The translations under genes were made by a program, and so were the position numbers. A DNA stretch of 62,839 nucleotides from contig JACYMB010000025.1 in assembly GCA_015272205.1 (NCBI GenBank), positions 1 to 62,839 of the forward strand, in the 5' to 3' direction. The notes under the pieces were generated by a model, which searched no databases, was not told where the DNA came from, and saw nothing but the letters and a program-made list of their open reading frames with translations. Positions within the stretch are counted from its first letter, which is position 1. Each line of letters begins with the position of its first letter. Source of the DNA: Synechococcales cyanobacterium T60_A2020_003. Lineage in GTDB: Bacteria > Cyanobacteriota > Cyanobacteriia > RECH01. This document shows positions 1 through 10,065 of this stretch, piece after piece.

Positions 1-1150
1 TTTTCAGTTCAACGGCGGTTGGATCGATGATCCGAAGAAACTTCGGTGCGAGGTTCTTCGTTGCTGTGATGTAGTCATCTGAAAGCCCCGGAGAGATGTA
101 GCCTAACGGCAATGGCTTTGATGCCCACGCCTTCTGAGCCTCTTCTGAGGGCACATCTAGGGCTAACACCGCACTGCCCCCATAGCGATCGCCCAGTTTG
201 ACAAGCTCATTCTGAAGCTTTACCTCGTTGACATCTTGATCCCCCCGAATGCTGACCAAAACTAGCACCACCTGACCGTTATCGTAGGCGACTCGATAGA
301 GAACGTTTTTCACAATTTGGGTGGGGGAACATTTCAAAAACTTGCACAGGCTCTCAATCGTGGCTGTGTTTGGCGTTTCCAGTTTCTCAAATGCGGTGAA
401 GGGTGACGGTACTGCATCAGGAGGTTGGGAAACGGCCTTTTCGACGTTGGCAGAATACTGTCCATCTTCGGTATAGAGAACTTCGTCTTCACCCGCATCG
501 GCAAGGATCATGAACTCTTGGGAACCGGAACCGCCGATCGCTCCGGAGTCCGCATCTACGGCGCGGAATTCCAGTCCACAGCGCTTCAAAATGCGGTAGT
601 AGGCATCATGCATGAGCCGATAGCTGCGATCCAGCCCTTCATAATCTGCATCAAACGAGTAGGCGTCTTTCATGATGAACTCCCGCCCACGCATGAGACC
701 AAAGCGAGGCCGGATCTCATCCCGAAACTTGGTTTGAATCTGGTACAGGTTGACCGGAAGCTGGCGGTAGGAACGGATCATATCGCGGGCAACCACCGTG
801 ACGACTTCTTCATGGGTTGGCCCTAGTCCCAATTCCCGATCCTGGCGATCGCGCAGAGCAAACATAATCCCTTCGGCTTGAGTGTAGGTGTCCCAGCGTC
901 CGGACTCGCGCCATAACTCCGCAGGCTGAAGCTGGGTTAGCAAACATTCCTGTGCTCCGGTCGCGTCCATCTCTTCACGGACAATGTTGGACACTTTCTT
1001 GAGCACGCGCCACATCAATGGAAGGTAGGTGTAGACGCCGCTGCCCACCCGACGGATGTATCCGGCGCGTAATAAAAGCTTGTGACTGGGAATTTCCGCC
1101 TCCGCTGGATCTTCCCGCAAGGTCACAAAAAGCATCTGAGACAGCCGCAT
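1..1150 (-). CDS. proS: Prolyl-tRNA synthetase (5' part, runs off left edge)
   Basis: Charges tRNA-Pro with proline in the cytoplasm. Reading the minus strand from the ATG at 1148-1150 gives [20 protein letters not shown], then [10 protein letters not shown] and, further on, the class II synthetase features of bacterial ProS: a motif 2-like block ([19 protein letters not shown]) and FGLMRG-MKDAYSF. The YbaK-like editing insertion begins in the visible part ([10 protein letters not shown]). About 383 codons are visible, and the catalytic C-terminus and anticodon-binding domain lie outside the window. The start is the first ATG before the conserved N-terminus. The gene is transcribed away from the long gap on its right. 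The assignment is firm; only the 3' end is unknown. Confidence 0.93.
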   Translation of the reverse strand, partial: MRLSQMLFVTLREDPAEAEIPSHKLLLRAGYIRRVGSGVYTYLPLMWRVLKKVSNIVREEMDATGAQECLLTQLQPAELWRESGRWDTYTQAEGIMFALRDRQDRELGLGPTHEEVVTVVARDMIRSYRQLPVNLYQIQTKFRDEIRPRFGLMRGREFIMKDAYSFDADYEGLDRSYRLMHDAYYRILKRCGLEFRAVDADSGAIGGSGSQEFMILADAGEDEVLYTEDGQYSANVEKAVSQPPDAVPSPFTAFEKLETPNTATIESLCKFLKCSPTQIVKNVLYRVAYDNGQVVLVLVSIRGDQDVNEVKLQNELVKLGDRYGGSAVLALDVPSEEAQKAWASKPLPLGYISPGLSDDYITATKNLAPKFLRIIDPTAVELK

Positions 1151-2351
1151 TATTATCAACCCCTTTTTCCACTGAAGGTTCGATACTTCAGTCTAGACTA
1201 TTCCTGGGTGTCTAGGTTGACCGGAATGGGCATTCTCGAAGCGTTTCCTAATATTGCCAAACAACATGCCGTGCATCTAATTTCTTGAGATGCTACTGAA
1301 CGCTATATTCAGAAAGTGTTTAAAGAATGCTCAGTGTACATAAGGATGTGGTATTCCTTACTTCTATAACCAACCGCGTTTAGCATTACGTAGGTCTACC
1401 AACCTTGAGGGTATGGGGTGCAGGTTGAAATCCTTAGAGTTGATAAAGCAAGAGATATCAGGGTGAAGTCGTGCTGACGGTTTGGTATGGGTTAAGTTAT
1501 GAATTCTGCTTCTAGGTATAAAGCCTAGTTCCAGAGATACGTTGGTTTTTGCGGCACGTCTTTGAGAGATTGTCGTTATTTATTCATTAACTTGACAGCA
1601 GGAAATATAAGTTGCCCTAGACCGCGTTTTCAGGTTCTTGAAAGGGTCACGTTTATAGGAGAGGGGGTATTTCTGCAGATAGAACAGGGGATGAATCCCT
1701 TTTGGTTACTATTTCCTACCCAGTTCTGTTCAGTAATAGGCTGGTTGTATGGTGAATCTATGCTTTGGAGGCCCTGCCTGTCGTCCATCGATAACTCTCT
1801 AGTCTTCGCAGGCAAGGCTAAGCAAGCACCATCCTTGAAGGATGATAGATACGCCCAGACCCTCTGTATGATGGATGCCGTTCAATGCTTGGCACTATAG
1901 CAACACGGATCGAAATACGACACCGCCTAGAGATAATTTGGACAAAGATCGTGTCTGTTTATACTCGATCTGGACGTTGCAACCGTAGATAAAAAAAGAA
2001 TATTATTTCCTAGACAGAATTTGAAAAGATTGCTGGGTCAATGTTAGACAGCCTAAAGTCATTTGTCCGGTATATGGACGTATACGGAATTTAGATATGA
2101 ATAAAAGCTTCATTCTCGCGGAGAGTTCAAGGATGGCGTGGAAATAAGAAGTATGGGGAGACGGACGAGTAGGAGGTGCATTAAGTAGGTCGATTAAATA
2201 AAGATTTCCGAAGATGACAACCGCGATGAGGTGCCCTTGAGGAGTTAATGGAGTCAAGCCCTAAAGATCCTAGCTACACAAGATTAACCCATGTAACGCT
2301 GAGGCGCGATCGCCGCAGGAATGTAACCACAAAGTCCTGAGGAGCAAGTTT
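1151..2351. other. 1.2-kb gap without a convincing gene
   Basis: This gap lies between the divergent proS and the 514-aa gene. Open frames of 61-112 codons exist on both strands (for example 1562-1900 plus and 2003-2257 minus), but their products resemble no family I know and they lack good ribosome sites. A single CACTATAGCAAC motif at 1888-1899 resembles the ends of the TA-flanked MITEs elsewhere in the window, so decayed mobile DNA is possible. The right end must hold the promoter of the plus-strand run. I see no tRNA or clear terminator. Confidence 0.5.
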
Positions 2352-3896
2352 GTGAACGTGGCAAACGCCAACCATCCAATCCAAGATAGTTTTAATGGCA
2401 ACGGAGCAGCACCCTCTAACGGAGCAGCACCCTCTGCTGAAAACTATCCACCTCAGATCATTCAGTCCTCTAATCCTCAGTTCCAGTCTGGTAAAGGGTC
2501 TGGGAACGGTGTGTCGGCATCTGGATTACAGGGAGAACGAATGCGGCGATCGCAGCGAGATGTGGCGGGTGCTCAGCAAGCACTCTACAAGTTCCTGCTT
2601 GAGATTGTTAAAAACTGGGATCCTGACGATGTGATCAATGAGTTTCGCCACCTATTTATTGAACACGTCAACGCCAGCAGCGAAGGAATTATTCCAGCCC
2701 TGTACGAGATCGTTTTCTCAAACAATGAGCAAGAGTTCTTCAATACCCTCAAGCGCTCATGCTACATCTTGATCAACAACTGGGAGATTAGCCGTCACCA
2801 CGATCATATTCAGCAGCTCGTGCGGCTTTTCCATGATCCGATTCTGGAACGTCCGACGCTTTCCCCAACCCTCAAGCGATTGCGCGGATGGATTCATACG
2901 TTTGCTCAGAGTTCGGACTTTCAGGAACTTGAACTCTTTGCCAGTCGCTACGACGATAAAGGAGACTGGAGTCAGCGGTATGTGTCTTACCTGCTGGTGC
3001 CGCAATACGTAAACATCCAAAACCCTGTTGAACAGCGAGAAGCGGCTAAAACCCTCTCTCGTAAGCTGAAAGAGCAGTTCAAATACGAACTAGCCATGTA
3101 CACGGCCTCAGCGGACAGCACTGCTGTATCCCATCCTACTCGTCAAGCGCGATCCAATCCGACCTATCTCGGTGATGATGCGCTGCGGATGATCAAACTG
3201 ATCGTGGTACGACGGGGCAAGGTTAGCTACCAGAGCTTAGCACGGGTGTTTCTCCAGCAAACTAACGATTTGCCGTACAAGACATTCAAGAAATCATTAC
3301 TGAATTACCTGGTACATTCCGTTGGGCAGCCTGGCCTTGTGAGCATCCTGCGCCAAACCTTAGCTGCGCATTTGGAAACTCTTTACGAGAGCTACAACGA
3401 CAAAATAATAGATGAGGCTCTGCGGCTACGTACCTGTAACCGAATAATCGAGTTTCTAACGACTGAGAATCGAGAGGAGCCGTCCAACCTCTTTGCGCTG
3501 CTGCTTTCAGAAGGAACACCCCTGACGTTGGTTGTGATTCTGCTGAAGCTGATTCTCATTTCACGCTATTCCAAAACCCATTTAGAAACCCGGATTGCCG
3601 ACCTGATTCAGTACTACAGCACCTATCCCGAAGAGGATTGTGATTGGGTGATCAACTTCCTGGAGATTTTCCGCATTACGATGACGATCCATGCAGAAAA
3701 CGTGGAGTACAACCTCGTCAGTGTCTTACTGGATGTCCAGATTGACGATGCAAAGAATCTCAGCGACTTGGACAAATGCCGAATTTTTTCGCAACTCCGT
3801 CATAGAACTGCGGTTGGCGATATGGCAGAAGCAGAAATCGTAGAGCATCTGCTGGAATTAAGCGCTGATTCCGAAATTATTGATTCAGACGGTTAG
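2352..3896 (+). CDS. Conserved-looking hypothetical protein, 514 aa
   Basis: Function unknown. It starts at GTG 2352, preceded by TGAGGAGCAAG, a good ribosome site. The first 65 or so residues are low complexity, rich in N, G, S and P, and include two copies of NGAAPS encoded by a perfect 18-bp tandem repeat at 2400-2435. From about residue 66 (RRSQRDVAGAQQALYKF) the protein is soluble and mostly helical, with no membrane segment or signal peptide and no catalytic motif that I recognise. It is first in a plus-strand run with a SWIM zinc-finger gene 41 bp downstream, which suggests a shared role, perhaps in nucleic-acid metabolism (inference only). I believe it is a real cyanobacterial protein because of its length, HIP1 content and context. 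Confidence 0.8.
   Translation: MNVANANHPIQDSFNGNGAAPSNGAAPSAENYPPQIIQSSNPQFQSGKGSGNGVSASGLQGERMRRSQRDVAGAQQALYKFLLEIVKNWDPDDVINEFRHLFIEHVNASSEGIIPALYEIVFSNNEQEFFNTLKRSCYILINNWEISRHHDHIQQLVRLFHDPILERPTLSPTLKRLRGWIHTFAQSSDFQELELFASRYDDKGDWSQRYVSYLLVPQYVNIQNPVEQREAAKTLSRKLKEQFKYELAMYTASADSTAVSHPTRQARSNPTYLGDDALRMIKLIVVRRGKVSYQSLARVFLQQTNDLPYKTFKKSLLNYLVHSVGQPGLVSILRQTLAAHLETLYESYNDKIIDEALRLRTCNRIIEFLTTENREEPSNLFALLLSEGTPLTLVVILLKLILISRYSKTHLETRIADLIQYYSTYPEEDCDWVINFLEIFRITMTIHAENVEYNLVSVLLDVQIDDAKNLSDLDKCRIFSQLRHRTAVGDMAEAEIVEHLLELSADSEIIDSDG
2400..2435 (+). repeat. 18-bp perfect tandem duplication inside coding sequence
   Basis: The unit AACGGAGCAGCACCCTCT occurs twice head to tail (2400-2417 and 2418-2435). 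It keeps the frame and encodes NGAAPS twice in the disordered N-terminal tail of the 514-aa protein. Confidence 0.9.
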
Positions 3897-3937
3897 AATC
3901 GAGCTATGGTGAGGATGGACAACCGAGTGGCATCGAG

Positions 3938-4831
3938 GTGATGAGTAGCTACGAAGCACAATCCAATCGGGAATGGTGGGCACAGCGCTGGGTGGATGTC
4001 TTGGAGTCCTTCGGGTGGATTCGTCGTCTGGAGCGTGCTCGGAACTATGCCCGTGAAGGTAATGTAGTGAAGTTAGTCTTCAAGGGTGCAAAGGTAAAAG
4101 CGTTGGTGCAAGGTACGGCACCGGAACCCTATGATGTCTCTCTATCCTTGGATGTCTTCGATGATGAGCAGTGGCAGTACGTGATTGAGTCTATTGCTGA
4201 ACGTGCTATTTTTTCTGCAAAACTGCTCGCAGGCGAAATGCCTCAAGATATTGAGCAGGTGTTCACCTCCAATGGTCTTAGCCTATTCCCCCTAACCAAA
4301 TTTGACATTCACAGTCGTTGTTCCTGTCCGGATAAGGCGAATCCCTGTAAACATATCGGTGCGGTCTATTACATCCTGGGCGATCGCTTCAGTGAAGATC
4401 CTTTTGTGCTGTTCCAGCTTCGAGGCCGCACCAAAACCCAGATTATTAACGACTTGCGGCGTTTGCGTACCGAGGCTGGACACCCCACCGTAGATACTGG
4501 TACGAATGAGGGCCAACAATCGCAGGCTGAACTATTATCCGACGCCGATACTCCAGCCCTAGAGGAGAGCCGAGGGCAAGTCCCTCCGTTTTGGCACTAC
4601 GACGAGCCGTTGGAGTCATCTCTGGTGGTGATTACGCCACCCGCCAACTCAGAAACGCTTTTGGACATGCTGGGGCCAATTCCGTTGAAGGTTGCGGCGA
4701 GTAACCTGGTTTCTGGCGCGACCCAAGCGGTGATGGAAGACTTGCGGGCTATCTATACCCACGTTAGCCAGCAAGCGGTGGTGCAAGGCATGATGGCCGG
4801 AAGTGAGTCAGGGAATGGGAATGAGAGCTAG
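3938..4831 (+). CDS. SWIM zinc-finger protein
   Basis: A 297-aa soluble protein with a central SWIM zinc-binding motif: C128-x-C130, C137-x-H139 in the stretch RCSCPDKANPCKHIGAV. SWIM domains bind nucleic acid or proteins, and in cyanobacteria and actinobacteria they are often encoded beside SNF2-type helicases (family knowledge); no helicase is seen here. The N-terminal third (WWAQRWVDVLESFGW...) is typical of this SWIM family, and the C-terminal third is acidic and variable. Initiation may be at GTG 3938 or at the next codon, ATG 3941. The gene sits 41 bp after the 514-aa gene and 21 bp before the sugar kinase, so co-transcription is likely. The precise role is unknown. Confidence 0.85.
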   Translation: MMSSYEAQSNREWWAQRWVDVLESFGWIRRLERARNYAREGNVVKLVFKGAKVKALVQGTAPEPYDVSLSLDVFDDEQWQYVIESIAERAIFSAKLLAGEMPQDIEQVFTSNGLSLFPLTKFDIHSRCSCPDKANPCKHIGAVYYILGDRFSEDPFVLFQLRGRTKTQIINDLRRLRTEAGHPTVDTGTNEGQQSQAELLSDADTPALEESRGQVPPFWHYDEPLESSLVVITPPANSETLLDMLGPIPLKVAASNLVSGATQAVMEDLRAIYTHVSQQAVVQGMMAGSESGNGNES

Positions 4832-4852
4832 ATCGTAGAAGAGGAGACGGTT

Positions 4853-5836
4853 GTGAGTGATCCCCGTGTGTTGTGTCTGGGTGAAGTGCTGTTTGATCGC
4901 ATTGCCGATCAACCCGGTCTGGATGTGGATCAGGTGCAATCATGGACGGACTATCCGGGAGGTGCCCCTGCAAATGTGGCTACAGCGCTGACCAAGCTGG
5001 GAACATCGGCAGCGTTTATCGGCTGTGTGGGAGAAGACCGCCCCGGAGAGGAATTGGTCGAGCTTTTGCAAACCATTGGTGTCAATACCTCCGGTGTGCA
5101 ACGTCATGCTACGGCACCAACCCGCATTGTGTATGTGGTTCGTGATGAAACGGGCGATCGCCGTTTTGCGGGGTTTGGCGATCGCACCACCGATGAATTT
5201 GCCGATACCCAACTACAGGCATTGCTGATTCCGCAAGCTTTATTTGCTGCCGCTGACTACTTGGTGTTGGGAACCTTGGAGATGGCGTATCCGTTAACGC
5301 GGCAGGCCATTGAGCGATCGCTGGAGTATGCTGAAAACCATTTCGTGAAGCTGATTCTAGATGTGAACTGGCGACCCATGTTTTGGTCAAATCCCGATGA
5401 GGCCAAGCCAATTATTCATGACCTGATCAAACGCTCCGATTTCCTGAAACTCACGGATGAGGAAGCCGAGTGGCTGTTTGACACGGCTGATCCAGGGGCG
5501 ATCGCCCATCGGGTTGGGGGCTTAGAAGGGGTTTTAGTAACGGCAGGGGAAAAGGGCTGTGCCTATCGTCTCAACGAACATGAAGGTCGGATGCCCGCCT
5601 TTGTAATGGACGTGGCCGATACCACGGGAGCAGGCGACAGCTTTTTAGCCGGATTTTTGCATCAGCTTTGTAAGCATGGGTTAGCCGGACTTCAGGATGC
5701 AGAATTAGCACGGCAGATGGTGACCTATGCCAGCGCGGTCGGGGCACTGACGACTACACGGGCCGGGGCGATCGCGGCTCAGCCGAAACCTGCGGAAGTT
5801 CAAGCTTTCTTATATTTACAGCAAAGTGAGAGCTGA
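4853..5836 (+). CDS. PfkB-family sugar kinase, fructokinase-like
   Basis: Phosphorylates a sugar, probably fructose to fructose-6-phosphate, with ATP in the cytoplasm. At 327 aa it has the usual ribokinase/PfkB length. The N-terminus has LCLGEVLFDRIAD and the GGAPANVATALTKLG sugar-site signature, and the C-terminus has DTTGAGDSFLAGF, with the catalytic Asp in the GAGD motif. It starts at GTG 4853, 5 nt after GAGGAGA (4841-4847). Only 2 bp separate its stop from the CYTH gene. The fructokinase subgroup is inferred from the N-terminal pattern; another hexose or nucleoside substrate cannot be excluded. Confidence 0.88.
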   Translation: MSDPRVLCLGEVLFDRIADQPGLDVDQVQSWTDYPGGAPANVATALTKLGTSAAFIGCVGEDRPGEELVELLQTIGVNTSGVQRHATAPTRIVYVVRDETGDRRFAGFGDRTTDEFADTQLQALLIPQALFAAADYLVLGTLEMAYPLTRQAIERSLEYAENHFVKLILDVNWRPMFWSNPDEAKPIIHDLIKRSDFLKLTDEEAEWLFDTADPGAIAHRVGGLEGVLVTAGEKGCAYRLNEHEGRMPAFVMDVADTTGAGDSFLAGFLHQLCKHGLAGLQDAELARQMVTYASAVGALTTTRAGAIAAQPKPAEVQAFLYLQQSES

Positions 5837-5838
5837 CG

Positions 5839-6315
5839 ATGCCTGTCGAGATTGAGCGGAAGTTTTTGGTGGAGGGCGATGAGTGGCGATCGCTCGGTTC
5901 TGGAGAACTGTACCGTCAGGGCTATCTCGTCACCGAACCGGATCGGACAGTAAGGGTGCGGGTGGTGGGCGATCGTGCCTATCTCACCATCAAAGGCATC
6001 AGCACCGGAGTGTCACGCCTGGAGTATGAATACGAAATTCCCCTGGCGGATGCTGAAACCCTGCTAGATACGCTCTGTATGCGTCCACTCATTGAAAAAA
6101 CACGCTATAGGATTCCCATTGGAGATCTCGTTTGGGAAGTGGATGAGTTTGCAGGCGAAAATGCGGGGTTGGTTTTGGCAGAAGTTGAACTGACGGACGA
6201 AGTCCAAACGGTCACTCTACCCGATTGGATTGGGCTAGAGGTATCCGACGATCCTCGCTACTTCAACTCGTATCTGAGCCAAACCCCGTATTCTACCTGG
6301 GGGGCACGTCCATGA
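5839..6315 (+). CDS. CYTH-domain protein (triphosphate tunnel metalloenzyme)
   Basis: A 158-aa single-domain protein. It opens with the CYTH signature EIERKFLV (E4, E6, K8) and follows with alternating charged strands (RTVRVRVVGDRAYLTIKG, EYEYEIPL, EVDEFAG, VLAEVEL) that build the eight-stranded tunnel binding triphosphate with Mg or Mn. Bacterial proteins of this size usually hydrolyse inorganic triphosphate or organic triphosphates; class IV adenylate cyclases share the fold. The substrate is not decidable here. The stop codon overlaps the start of the DUF1802 gene (ATGA), so translation is probably coupled. Confidence 0.88.
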   Translation: MPVEIERKFLVEGDEWRSLGSGELYRQGYLVTEPDRTVRVRVVGDRAYLTIKGISTGVSRLEYEYEIPLADAETLLDTLCMRPLIEKTRYRIPIGDLVWEVDEFAGENAGLVLAEVELTDEVQTVTLPDWIGLEVSDDPRYFNSYLSQTPYSTWGARP

Positions 6316-6872
6316 TTCTGACTGCTGCTCTGAAGGAATGGGCGATCGCGGTGGATGCCCTCAGCCAAGGCAAAACGATTCTTCTCCTCCGCAAGGGAGG
6401 AATCCGCGAGACGGGGGGCACGTTCACCGTTCCCTATCGTCAAGTCTGGCTATATCCCACCTACGAACACCAAAAGCCCCATTTGCTCAAGCCTGAGTAT
6501 GGCGATCGCGTGTCTGAAGTTCCCTCCGGTTGGCATCCGGAAACAGTCGCGATCCAGTCCTGGGCGGAGATTACCCATACGCTTCCGGTGCAGGAATCTG
6601 GTGCTGTCGAGAAACTGCTGCCTTTTCATGTGTGGAATGAGCAGTTTGTAACGGAACGGTTGAACTGGAAACCGAAAACGCCCTTGTATCTGCTGCTGTT
6701 GCGGGTGTATCGCTTACCGGAACCCGTTCAGATTCCCTATCGTGATGCTTATGGAGGCTGCCGATCGTGGATTGAGTTGGAGACAGAATTAGAGACTGAA
6801 GGGGCGATCGCCCTTCTCTCAGATCAGGAGTATGAAGCGCAGGTGCAAGAAATTCTAGAGTGCGGGAAATAG
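6312..6872 (+). CDS. DUF1802 family protein
   Basis: A 186-aa soluble protein with the features of DUF1802: an N-terminal LKEWAIAVDALSQGKTILL followed by RKGGIRE and a F-x-LYPTYEHQ-like stretch (VWLYPTYEHQKPHLL). The function is unknown. The frame is open upstream to 6225, but the ATG at 6312 overlaps the CYTH stop and begins exactly at the conserved N-terminus, so I chose it. It is the last gene of the plus-strand run that starts at 2352. The gap to the next gene is 112 bp. Confidence 0.8.
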   Translation: MILTAALKEWAIAVDALSQGKTILLLRKGGIRETGGTFTVPYRQVWLYPTYEHQKPHLLKPEYGDRVSEVPSGWHPETVAIQSWAEITHTLPVQESGAVEKLLPFHVWNEQFVTERLNWKPKTPLYLLLLRVYRLPEPVQIPYRDAYGGCRSWIELETELETEGAIALLSDQEYEAQVQEILECGK

Positions 6873-6984
6873 GGCTAAATTGTGGCTTTTGAAGGCGATC
6901 GCCCCTCCAGTTGAGATTGTGCTTAAAATCGCGTTACATTTTGGATACTTGTATGTGACGCAACCACGGTAATTTCCTGAACTC

Positions 6985-8205
6985 ATGACCTCGACGCCTA
7001 TCACCACTGTGCCGCTAAGCTGGACAGAACTCGAAGCTTTAACCGATTACGCCATCGACACGGTAAACGGCCCCACCAACGCCCAGGCTCGCCTCCGCCT
7101 CTTTGGTCATTCCGAGGCCGATGTCCGAGTCACCCTCTACCGCGATCACCACGCCTGGTGTCCCTATTGCCAAAAAGTCTGGCTGTGGCTAGAGGAAAAA
7201 CAAATTCCCTACCGCATCGAGAAAGTCACCATGTTCTGCTACGGGGAAAAGGAGCGGTGGTATAAGCGGAAAGTGCCATCGGGAATGCTCCCTGCCCTCG
7301 AACTGGATGGTCGCCTGATTACCGAAAGCGATGATATTCTGACCGCCCTGGAACGTGCCTTTGGGCCATTGACTCAAAGTATTGATGCTCCGAACGTGAT
7401 TCCCCTGCGACGGTTAGAACGTCTCTTATTCCGGGCATGGTGTAGCTGGCTATGCTACCCGACGCGATCGCCCCGTGAGGATCACTACAATCGTGAGCAG
7501 TTTATCAACGTCATGAACCAGGTGGAAACGGCGCTCGCCTCCACGCCAGGGTCTTATTTCTTGGACGAATTCGGCATTGTGGATGTGGTGTTTACGCCCT
7601 ACGTGGAGCGCATGAATGCCAGCCTGTATTACTACAAAGGCTATTCCATGCGGGAGGAGAATCCGCGTTTCTCGGACTGGTGTGATGCCATGGAAACTCG
7701 CTCCACCTATCGCGGCACCCAGAGCGATTTTCATACCCATGCCCACGATCTGCCCCCGCAGATGGGCGGCTGCTATGCGAACAGCGATCCACAAACACAA
7801 GTCAATCAAACGCGAGTCGATCAGGGGCCGTGGTTCGGCTTGCCCGATGTGAAATATCCCGAACCGGAAACCTCCCGTGCAGAAGCGCTCCATCGAGTGC
7901 TGAAGCATCGTGCCAATATTATCCGCGTGAATCCGGCAGAGGATGCCCTATTTGATGAAGCCTTGCGCTGTGCCTTGACGCTGCTGATTACGGATAAAAA
8001 CTGTGTGCCCCCTGCGGGTTCTGATACGGCGCTGCGGTACTTGCGCGATCGCATCAGTGTGCCCAGAGATATGTCCATTTATGCTGCAAAACGATTGCGG
8101 GAGGCGTTAGAAACAACGGCTGCACTGGTGGGCGATCGCCAAGGGGTTCCCATTCCCATGAAGCATCGCCGAGATCAAGATCCAGCAAACTTTGTTGGCG
8201 TTTAA
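6985..8205 (+). CDS. Glutathione S-transferase family protein
   Basis: A 406-aa protein, longer than classical GSTs. A thioredoxin-fold N-terminal domain starts near residue 46 ([19 protein letters not shown]) with a glutaredoxin-like CPYC at residues 59-62, followed by [13 protein letters not shown] (the cis-proline region that binds glutathione) and TESDDIL. A helical C-terminal domain follows, then an extra tail of about 130 residues. Such long GSTs are common in cyanobacteria and may act as reductases or dehalogenase-like enzymes (family knowledge). The substrate is unknown. The gene converges with the minus-strand gene that ends at 8286. Confidence 0.85.
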   Translation: MTSTPITTVPLSWTELEALTDYAIDTVNGPTNAQARLRLFGHSEADVRVTLYRDHHAWCPYCQKVWLWLEEKQIPYRIEKVTMFCYGEKERWYKRKVPSGMLPALELDGRLITESDDILTALERAFGPLTQSIDAPNVIPLRRLERLLFRAWCSWLCYPTRSPREDHYNREQFINVMNQVETALASTPGSYFLDEFGIVDVVFTPYVERMNASLYYYKGYSMREENPRFSDWCDAMETRSTYRGTQSDFHTHAHDLPPQMGGCYANSDPQTQVNQTRVDQGPWFGLPDVKYPEPETSRAEALHRVLKHRANIIRVNPAEDALFDEALRCALTLLITDKNCVPPAGSDTALRYLRDRISVPRDMSIYAAKRLREALETTAALVGDRQGVPIPMKHRRDQDPANFVGV

Positions 8206-8220
8206 TGCCTGTAAAGATGC

Positions 8221-8242
8221 AAAAACCCGTGCGAAACACGGG
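8221..8242 (-). terminator. Rho-independent terminator
   Basis: On the minus strand the sequence CCCGTG-TTTCG-CACGGG is followed directly by TTTTTG, a compact GC hairpin with a T tract. It lies between the convergent GST gene and the gene starting at 8723 and should end the latter's transcript. Confidence 0.75.
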
Positions 8243-8285
8243 CTTGGTATGAACTCATTGCCCATTGGGATAGGGGCATAGCGGT

Positions 8286-8723
8286 TTAGTCCTGAATATG
8301 GGTTCCTAAGATTTTTGCCAAGTCAGGAACCGCTTTCTCAATATCGCCTTTAACCGAGTTCCGGAGTTTGCTGTAAGACGTGCGAACCACGCCATTGTTG
8401 CTGCGTTCAATTCTGGAATCGGTGACGCTGAGCAGCATGTTTGCTGTTTTTTCAGAATTCTGACTCAGGTACTGCACTGGGTCGCCAGATTGAACCCCTT
8501 CATCCCACATGGGTTCCAGGGCCGCTAATGCTTCTGGCAAGAGTCGCTGAATGGCACCGGGAATATAATCCGGCCCGATGCCCTTCACAACACCGTAGGC
8601 CGTCTTTAGGGCGAATCCGGATACTCCACCCTTGGCGGCAACCTGTTGATCTATCAATTTGACGCAGTCGGCGGTCAAATTGGCTTGAACAGCTTGATCG
8701 CTAACTTTATCGCTAAGCCCCAT
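8286..8723 (-). CDS. DUF6918-like small protein
   Basis: A 145-aa soluble helical protein beginning MGLSDKVSDQAVQANLTADC. The pattern of SDK, DCV-LIDQQVAAKGG, AYGVVKGI-P, LLPE and the C-terminal VPDLAKIL agrees with a family of unknown function that I recall as DUF6918, found in actinobacteria and cyanobacteria (from memory). There is no signal peptide or metal motif. It is monocistronic, with its own terminator downstream at 8221-8242. No function can be proposed. Confidence 0.75.
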   Translation of the reverse strand: MGLSDKVSDQAVQANLTADCVKLIDQQVAAKGGVSGFALKTAYGVVKGIGPDYIPGAIQRLLPEALAALEPMWDEGVQSGDPVQYLSQNSEKTANMLLSVTDSRIERSNNGVVRTSYSKLRNSVKGDIEKAVPDLAKILGTHIQD

Positions 8724-8971
8724 ATTGATTTTTCTAACTCAAGTATGCTAACTACCCATTATTAACAGGTCATCATACTATCCTAAGGTTCTCAGGTCAT
8801 CTTTCGAGGTTCCTTCATGGGCACATAAATTTTTCTTGAATGCCTATCCTTTTTCGGAGAAGAATAGAAGAATATTAGTCCGCCAACGTAAATGCCTACC
8901 CTGAAATTCCTAGAATGCATTCGGAGCGACGTAAGCGATAATTTGGGTTGCGGTTCTGTTCAATACGCTCA

Positions 8972-9538
8972 ATGACAGCACATCAGCTCGAAAAGGCCGA
9001 CCTGCGGCGATCGCTCATTCAGGCGCGTCGAAGTTTACCAGTTGCCACGTGGCAAGCCCAAAGCCAGCAAATTTGCGATCGCTTGGTGAACTCTCCCCTG
9101 TTGCAGGCCTCCCAAACCATTCTGGCTTACTTCAGCATTCGTCAAGAACCGGACTTATCACCTCTCTTTGATTTGCCATACCGCTGGGGATTTCCTCGGT
9201 GCGAGGGCGATCGCCTTACCTGGCATCAATGGGAGCCTGGTGATCTCTTGGTAGAAGGGGCATTTGGGATTTTAGAACCTGCTCCAGAGGCGATCGCCAT
9301 TTCTGCCAACGAGGTTGATTTGATGCTGATTCCGTCGGTCGCGTGCGATCGCCAGGGGTATCGACTCGGCTACGGCGGCGGATTTTACGATCGGCTGCTG
9401 AGTCAACCCGACTGGCGGGCAAAACGTACTGTTGGCATTGTGTTTGACGACGCATTTCTGCCCACCTTACCTGTCGATACGTGGGATCATCCTCTTTATG
9501 CAGTATGCACCGACTCCCAACTTTGCATCGTACGGTAA
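8972..9538 (+). CDS. 5-formyltetrahydrofolate cyclo-ligase
   Basis: Converts 5-formyl-THF to 5,10-methenyl-THF with ATP, rescuing inactive folate. At 188 aa it has the family length. It shows the N-terminal K-x-x-LRRSLIQARRSL helix, the ATP/substrate segment DLMLIPSVACDRQGYRLGYG and the signature GYGGGFYDRLL. The frame extends to a TTG at 8948, but the ATG at 8972 (MTAHQLEKADLRR) is the more natural start. The gene stands alone between a divergent gene and a 0.5-kb gap. Confidence 0.88.
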   Translation: MTAHQLEKADLRRSLIQARRSLPVATWQAQSQQICDRLVNSPLLQASQTILAYFSIRQEPDLSPLFDLPYRWGFPRCEGDRLTWHQWEPGDLLVEGAFGILEPAPEAIAISANEVDLMLIPSVACDRQGYRLGYGGGFYDRLLSQPDWRAKRTVGIVFDDAFLPTLPVDTWDHPLYAVCTDSQLCIVR

Positions 9539-10065
9539 GGATGGTGAGCGAATGAACTCAGCCCCACTCTTTAGTCAAGTCTTGGATGCCAAAGATCGGA
9601 ATAGAGTAGCAGCTGTTCCTAAATTATTTTTCAAAAAAGATGTATCAGTGTGTTCCAAAAAATAAAAAATCGATTAAAACTAATATCAGATCATTATGCA
9701 GATTAATTCTCTACCTGTTTAGCGTTTCATCGTATAGGAAACAACAGGCGGAGTGTGGTGTCTGAGTCTGAATGTAGAGGATCGAGATTCGGGAAGTCGC
9801 TTTCCCTAGCGTTTGAGTGTTTTTCGTGATACTCCTTCATAGTTTTGTGCTTGAAGTTTTAGAGTCATGTTTAGGCATGTTCTTAATCATTAAAGCGCTG
9901 CCTCTCTGGGAGTAGACTGATGCAAAGAACAATGATTCAAAAATAGAGTGTTACGACAAATAACCTTTTTTAAGACTGTATTGATTTTTGCGATCGCCCC
10001 TTTATTAAACTCAGTTTTTTCGGTAGGATTAACTCATTAATTTTGTATCCAAAATATTTCGGACT
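9539..10065. other. 0.5-kb gap, at most a tiny ORF
   Basis: This stretch is AT rich and mostly featureless. A 37-codon ORF (ATG 9552 to stop 9663-9665, MNSAPLFSQVLDAKDRNRV...) follows the cyclo-ligase gene by 13 bp and could be translated, but nothing supports it beyond being open. The right end must carry the promoter of the secreted protein gene. Confidence 0.4.

Noticed and set aside
1562-1900. 112-codon plus-strand ORF in the gap after proS
   Set aside because: No family resemblance, no ribosome site, overlapped by an ORF on the other strand, and it ends in MITE-like sequence. Probably chance.
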